This document shows positions 14,372-17,237 of a DNA stretch of 17,237 nt, one piece after another. The stretch's first letter is position 1. Every line of letters begins with the position of its first letter. The stretch lies in assembly GCA_964387955.1 (NCBI GenBank), contig CAYLXX010000019.1, positions 1 through 17,237 on the forward strand. The letters are read 5' to 3'. The stretch comes from CAYLXX01 sp964387955 (lineage in GTDB: Bacteria > Patescibacteriota > Microgenomatia > UBA1406 > GWC2-37-13). Position numbers and translations under genes: made by a program. The notes under the pieces were generated by a model that did no database searches, was not told where the DNA came from, and saw only the letters and a program-made list of their open reading frames with translations.

Positions 14372-16050
14372 TATTCGGCTTTTGTGACTCTGAGTACCTC
14401 CTCGATTGTGGTTACTCCACGTACAACTTTTTCCAAACCATCCTCAAGCATAGGCACCATGCCTTCTTGCATTGCCTGCTGGGCAATAAGAGTAGATTCG
14501 GCCTTCTGAACAATAAGTTTTTTTATGATATTGGAAACTTCAAGAACTTCAAAAACACCTACACGGCCTGAATAACCAGTGCCATGACAGACTTTGCAGC
14601 CTGCACCTTTATAGGCGCGTAATTCTGGTTTATCACCAAAATATTTTTTGACTACATTGGCCGAAAAATTTTTCGTAAGATCTGTTTGCGTAACAACAAT
14701 TGAAGTTTTGCACATGTCACAAATTTTACGAAGCAGTCTTTGAGCGATAATACAATTCACAGTCGATGCCACAAGGAATGGCTCAACTTTCATATCTGTC
14801 AAACGCGGAAGAGTGGTTGCGGCATCGTTGGTGTGAAGAGTGGACAAAACCAAATGCCCGGTCAACGCAGCGTTAATAGCAATGCCTGCTGTTTCGTTAT
14901 CGCGGATTTCTCCCACGAATATAATATTGGGATCTTGTCTAAGAATTGATCTGAGGCCATTGGCAAACGTGAGGTTGGTTTTAACATTGACCTGTATTTG
15001 ATTAACGCCTTTGATACGATACTCGACCGGATCTTCGATGGTGGTAATGTTTTTATCACGTGTATTTAAAATTTTTAAAATGGAGTAAATTGAAGTCGAC
15101 TTACCAGATCCAGTTGGACCTGTGGAAAGGACCATGCCATAGGACTTCGTAAAGGCTTTGGTAACTTTTTTAAGATCACCTTGAGACATACCCAAATCCA
15201 GAAGCGAAAATTGACGTGCATGCGTAGACAGAAGCCTGAGTACAATTTTTTCCCCTTCGACAATCGGCAAAATCGAGACACGAATATCGAGATTCTCTTC
15301 CTCGAATTTGAGCCGCATCTTGCCGTCTTGTGCTGCAAGATGCTCGTCCGTACGAAGTCTCGCCATGACTTTTATACGAGTAACAATACGATCATGCAGG
15401 TGCTTCGGCAGAACTAATACATCGTGCAAAACACCATCGATACGGAATCTGATAAGTGAGTTTCTTTCCTGTGGCTCAATGTGTATATCTGATGCTTTTT
15501 CCTGATTAGCGTGATTGATAAGCATGTCCACCATTTTCTCGATAGGAATTTCGACATTGGCTAACTCCTCGTCGGTAACATTGAATTTTTTAAACAATGC
15601 ATCAAAAGTCTGCTGAAGATCTTTACGATACAGATGAAAGGTATTGACAATATCGCGCTCGGTCGCCAGATGGGGAATAACTTTCTGACCTGTCTTCTGG
15701 GTGATCATCTGGACGATGGTGACATTGCGAGGGTCAGCCATCGCCGCTTTGATACCCGTTTGGTCGCGGCCGAAGATGATCACCCGCTCTTTGCGCGCCA
15801 GACGTTCGGGCAGAAGTCCAAAGACGTCTGGCGGTATCGCCATTTTCGATAACGTCACAAAGGGAATTTTAAGATAATCCGCAAGCAGCATGCCGAGATT
15901 CTCGTCAGTCACTACGTTTCTCTCAACCAAGGCATCTGTAAGCGAAATTTCGGCATTTTTGGCATACTCCACGATCTCAGTGAAACCTTTTTCATCAGTC
16001 AGGTTATTTTTAATTAAAAGAGTTTTTAATTCCTCTGGTTTAACGATCAT
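14371..16050 (-). CDS. pilB: PilB, type IV pilus extension ATPase (GspE family)
   Basis: The 559-residue hexameric motor has an N-terminal MshEN-type domain (about 1-145) and a C-terminal ATPase. The Walker A motif is GPTGSGKST (311-319). The Asp box is TTIEDPVEYRI (336-346). Walker B is NIIFVGEIRD (375-384) with Glu381, and the His box is GHLVLSTLHTNDA (398-410). A tetracysteine zinc motif, Cys444, Cys447, Cys485 and Cys488, marks PilB/GspE rather than PilT. No separate PilT retraction ATPase is in the window. The ATG at 16050 overlaps the upstream receiver's TGA (ATGA). The MshEN domain may bind a nucleotide or second messenger, but this is not shown by the sequence. Confidence 0.97.
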   Translation of the reverse strand: MIVKPEELKTLLIKNNLTDEKGFTEIVEYAKNAEISLTDALVERNVVTDENLGMLLADYLKIPFVTLSKMAIPPDVFGLLPERLARKERVIIFGRDQTGIKAAMADPRNVTIVQMITQKTGQKVIPHLATERDIVNTFHLYRKDLQQTFDALFKKFNVTDEELANVEIPIEKMVDMLINHANQEKASDIHIEPQERNSLIRFRIDGVLHDVLVLPKHLHDRIVTRIKVMARLRTDEHLAAQDGKMRLKFEEENLDIRVSILPIVEGEKIVLRLLSTHARQFSLLDLGMSQGDLKKVTKAFTKSYGMVLSTGPTGSGKSTSIYSILKILNTRDKNITTIEDPVEYRIKGVNQIQVNVKTNLTFANGLRSILRQDPNIIFVGEIRDNETAGIAINAALTGHLVLSTLHTNDAATTLPRLTDMKVEPFLVASTVNCIIAQRLLRKICDMCKTSIVVTQTDLTKNFSANVVKKYFGDKPELRAYKGAGCKVCHGTGYSGRVGVFEVLEVSNIIKKLIVQKAESTLIAQQAMQEGMVPMLEDGLEKVVRGVTTIEEVLRVTKAE

Positions 16051-16415
16051 GATTTGGGTGTATATGCGATAACTTTTGCTTTGAGGTTATCGAAATCGAG
16101 AAAACTTTTATTGACGTAGTCTCTGGCACCTAATTTTAAAGCCTTGTCGACATCGGGTTTATCTCCTAAAGTGGAAAAAACAATTACGGGAATACTTTTG
16201 TAGGCTGGATTAGCCATCAGATCTTGTAAAAAATCAAATCCGTCTTTTTTGGGCATAATAATATCTAGAAGAATTAGATTGGGTTGGAATGTCCCAATCT
16301 TGGCAAAGCCTTCCTCCCCATCTGAGGCTACTTCGACTTCATACCCCAACTCCTTCAGTTTGACTGCGTAAAAATTATGGAAAAATTTGTCGTCATCTAT
16401 CAGTAAAATTTTCAT
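16047..16415 (-). CDS. CheY-like response regulator receiver in the pilus operon
   Basis: The 122-residue single receiver domain has acidic residues Asp7-Asp9, phospho-acceptor Asp51 in LLDIIMPKKDG, switch residue Ser81 and Lys103. There is no output domain. It lies between the Hpt gene (one base away) and pilB (four-base overlap). It is therefore likely to receive phosphate from the Hpt protein and act on pilus proteins, comparable to PilG/PilH of other type IV pilus systems. The partner is not known. Confidence 0.93.
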   Translation of the reverse strand: MKILLIDDDKFFHNFYAVKLKELGYEVEVASDGEEGFAKIGTFQPNLILLDIIMPKKDGFDFLQDLMANPAYKSIPVIVFSTLGDKPDVDKALKLGARDYVNKSFLDFDNLKAKVIAYTPKS

Positions 16416-16416
16416 A

Positions 16417-16824
16417 TTATTTCACGTCAGGAACTTTTATCCCACATATTTTGCTCAGCTCTTTCTGTTTTTCAAGTAAATCAATCTCTTTGTCTGTCTT
16501 CTCGATAGAGGCAATTGATTCTTCAATTTGCGTTAACGAATCTTTAAGACAGGTGATAACTTCTGGCTTCAACTCAATTTTTTTTTCTAAAGCATCTCGA
16601 AAAATGTATTCGATGAGTCGGCAATATATAGCTGTTTTTTGGTAGCCCATGGCTAAATTTTGACCTTTGAGGCTATGAACAGCAATGTGAATTTTTTCCA
16701 GCGAAGCTTTATCATCAGGATTGAGACGGATCATGAGCAACCCATTTCTGATTGTTGCAATAAGCTCTCTGGCAGATTGCAGGTATAACTTCTTGTAAGC
16801 TGATAAATCGATTGTTTGTACCAT
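16417..16824 (-). CDS. Histidine-containing phosphotransfer (Hpt) protein
   Basis: The 135-residue, all-helical protein carries the Hpt signature IHIAVHSLKGQNLAMGY (45-61) with phospho-accepting His50, like the P1 domain of CheA. There is no kinase or ATP-binding domain, so it can only relay phosphate between other proteins. The C-terminal part (about 90-125) is a charged helix. It is the first gene of the pilus operon, with its own promoter, and precedes the receiver by one base. The start has no good Shine-Dalgarno; an AAGGA lies too far upstream (about 20 bases). Confidence 0.88.
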   Translation of the reverse strand: MVQTIDLSAYKKLYLQSARELIATIRNGLLMIRLNPDDKASLEKIHIAVHSLKGQNLAMGYQKTAIYCRLIEYIFRDALEKKIELKPEVITCLKDSLTQIEESIASIEKTDKEIDLLEKQKELSKICGIKVPDVK

Positions 16825-16857
16825 AAAAAATAAGGCCGAAATTCCTTCTTATAATTG

Positions 16858-16886
16858 ATAGTACAGAAGTGCCAGGAGAGTTGCAA
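16858..16886 (-). promoter_or_regulatory. Promoter of the type IV pilus operon
   Basis: The minus strand has TTGCAA (16886-16881), a 17-base spacer and TACTAT (16863-16858). Transcription would begin near 16850, giving a leader of about 26 bases, longer than for most first genes here. The same TTGCAA -35 is used for the L,D-transpeptidase gene. Confidence 0.5.
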
Positions 16887-16922
16887 GCAAATATTTATCA
16901 CACGTAGAAATAAGAAATTCGT

Positions 16923-16944
16923 AATGAAATTTGTTTCATTTTTT
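16923..16944 (+). terminator. AT-rich hairpin with T-run between tRNA-Ser and the pilus operon
   Basis: A perfect 7-bp stem (AATGAAA / TTTCATT) with a four-base loop is followed by four more T on the plus strand. It looks like a weak plus-strand terminator, but no plus-strand gene leads into it. On the minus strand it could help end the tRNA transcript, although no T-run follows there. The rest of the 215-base gap (16825-17039) holds only the pilus promoter. Confidence 0.25.
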
Positions 16945-17039
16945 ATCTTATTATCTGAAGTAGTTAGCCTCAATTATTGCGTACGAATATACGGACGTTC
17001 ATGAAGAAATGCTAATCTATTTTAAGCGAGATATATCTG

Positions 17040-17125
17040 CGGAGAGGGTGGGATTCGAACCCACGTGAGCCTTGCAGCTCAAGGGGTTAGCAACCCCTCG
17101 CTATGGACCACTCAGCCACCTCTCC
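17040..17125 (-). tRNA. tRNA-Ser (anticodon GCT)
   Basis: This 86-base class II tRNA has acceptor GGAGAGG / CCTCTCC, an anticodon stem-loop containing TTGCTAA (anticodon GCT, reading AGC and AGU), a long variable arm with stem GAGC / GCTC, and a T loop TTCGAAT. The discriminator is G and CCA is not encoded. It is 11 bases downstream of tRNA-Leu. Confidence 0.95.
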
Positions 17126-17136
17126 TTGTCGTGGAG

Positions 17137-17220
17137 TGCCGGAGAAGGGACTTGAACCCCCACTTCCTTGCGGAAACAGCGTTCTGAACGCTGCGCGTCT
17201 GCCAGTTCCGCCACTCCGGC
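17137..17220 (-). tRNA. tRNA-Leu (anticodon CAG)
   Basis: This 84-base class II tRNA has acceptor GCCGGAG / CTCCGGC, anticodon stem CAGCG / CGCTG with loop TTCAGAA (anticodon CAG, reading CUG), a variable-arm hairpin (TTCCGCAAGGAA) and T loop TTCAAGT. The discriminator is A, as expected for leucine, and CCA is not encoded. Confidence 0.95.
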
Positions 17221-17231
17221 TTTTCCTCATA

Positions 17232-17237
17232 ATTATA
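17232..17237 (-). promoter_or_regulatory. -10 box of the tRNA-Leu/tRNA-Ser unit
   Basis: A perfect TATAAT on the minus strand lies 11 bases before the tRNA-Leu 5' end, so initiation falls a few bases upstream of the tRNA. The -35 element is beyond the window edge. Confidence 0.5.

Noticed and set aside
16831..16850. Short AAGG...CCTT inverted repeat in the Hpt leader
   Set aside because: The stem is only four base pairs, too weak to call a riboswitch, attenuator or terminator.
16731..16973. Minus-strand open frame of 80 codons covering the pilus operon promoter
   Set aside because: It overlaps the Hpt gene in another frame and covers the predicted promoter; no start signal or family pattern is seen.
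1..17237. CRISPR arrays, insertion sequences or long repeats
   Set aside because: No regularly spaced repeats, transposase genes or terminal inverted repeats were seen by eye.

Overview
The window is a compact piece of a bacterial chromosome, most likely from a Candidate Phyla Radiation (Patescibacteria, probably Microgenomates-like) organism. This is inferred from gene content and style. The major prepilin has the N-terminal helix typical of that group (NPARQF...SDVNAILNAI). The pilus system is monoderm-like with no secretin. Intergenic spaces are tiny and convergent genes overlap at their stop codons. Most of the first genes in a unit have a -10 box 6-17 bases before the start codon. TGA is used as a stop and tRNA-Trp has a CCA anticodon, so this is not a TGA-recoding lineage such as Gracilibacteria.

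Layout, left to right. 59-208 (minus): tRNA-Arg(GCG) and tRNA-Trp(CCA). 266-1054 (minus): an L,D-transpeptidase with a twin-arginine-like leader. 1108-1476 (plus): a small HExxH metallopeptidase-like protein. 1561-2757 (plus): a LytR-CpsA-Psr cell-wall ligase, overlapping tail to tail with a stand-alone CheY-like receiver (2750-3112, minus). 3128-6129 (plus): a DUF2723/GT117-type membrane O-glycosyltransferase and a GT2 glycosyltransferase. 6098-8157 (minus): a GT2 and a GT4 glycosyltransferase. 8175-8203: a strong hairpin terminator ending the next unit. 8221-8688 (minus): the probable major type IV prepilin, in its own unit. 8856-16824 (minus): one long type IV pilus operon. 17040-17220 (minus): tRNA-Leu(CAG) and tRNA-Ser(GCT).

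The pilus operon, in transcription order, is: Hpt phosphotransfer protein, CheY-like receiver, PilB extension ATPase, PilC platform protein, GspH-like minor pilin, a 677-residue GspI-like minor pilin, GspJ-like minor pilin, GspK-like minor pilin without Glu+5, and a membrane protein with a PilM-like N-terminus and a LytR_C-like C-terminus. Neighbouring genes overlap (ATGA or TAATG) or are 1-3 bases apart, so they are probably translationally coupled. No PilT, PilD, PilN, PilO or PilQ is seen.

The most notable feature is the GspI-like protein. After its pilin helix and a glycine linker it carries about seven beta-strand repeats that look like a complete beta-propeller, then a C-terminal beta domain. 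Placed in an H-I-J-K tip cluster, it would put a propeller on the pilus tip without a separate PilY1 protein. The Hpt/receiver pair at the operon head suggests phosphorelay control of pilus activity by a kinase encoded elsewhere. The glycosyltransferases, LCP protein and L,D-transpeptidase suggest the rest of the window builds and decorates the cell envelope.
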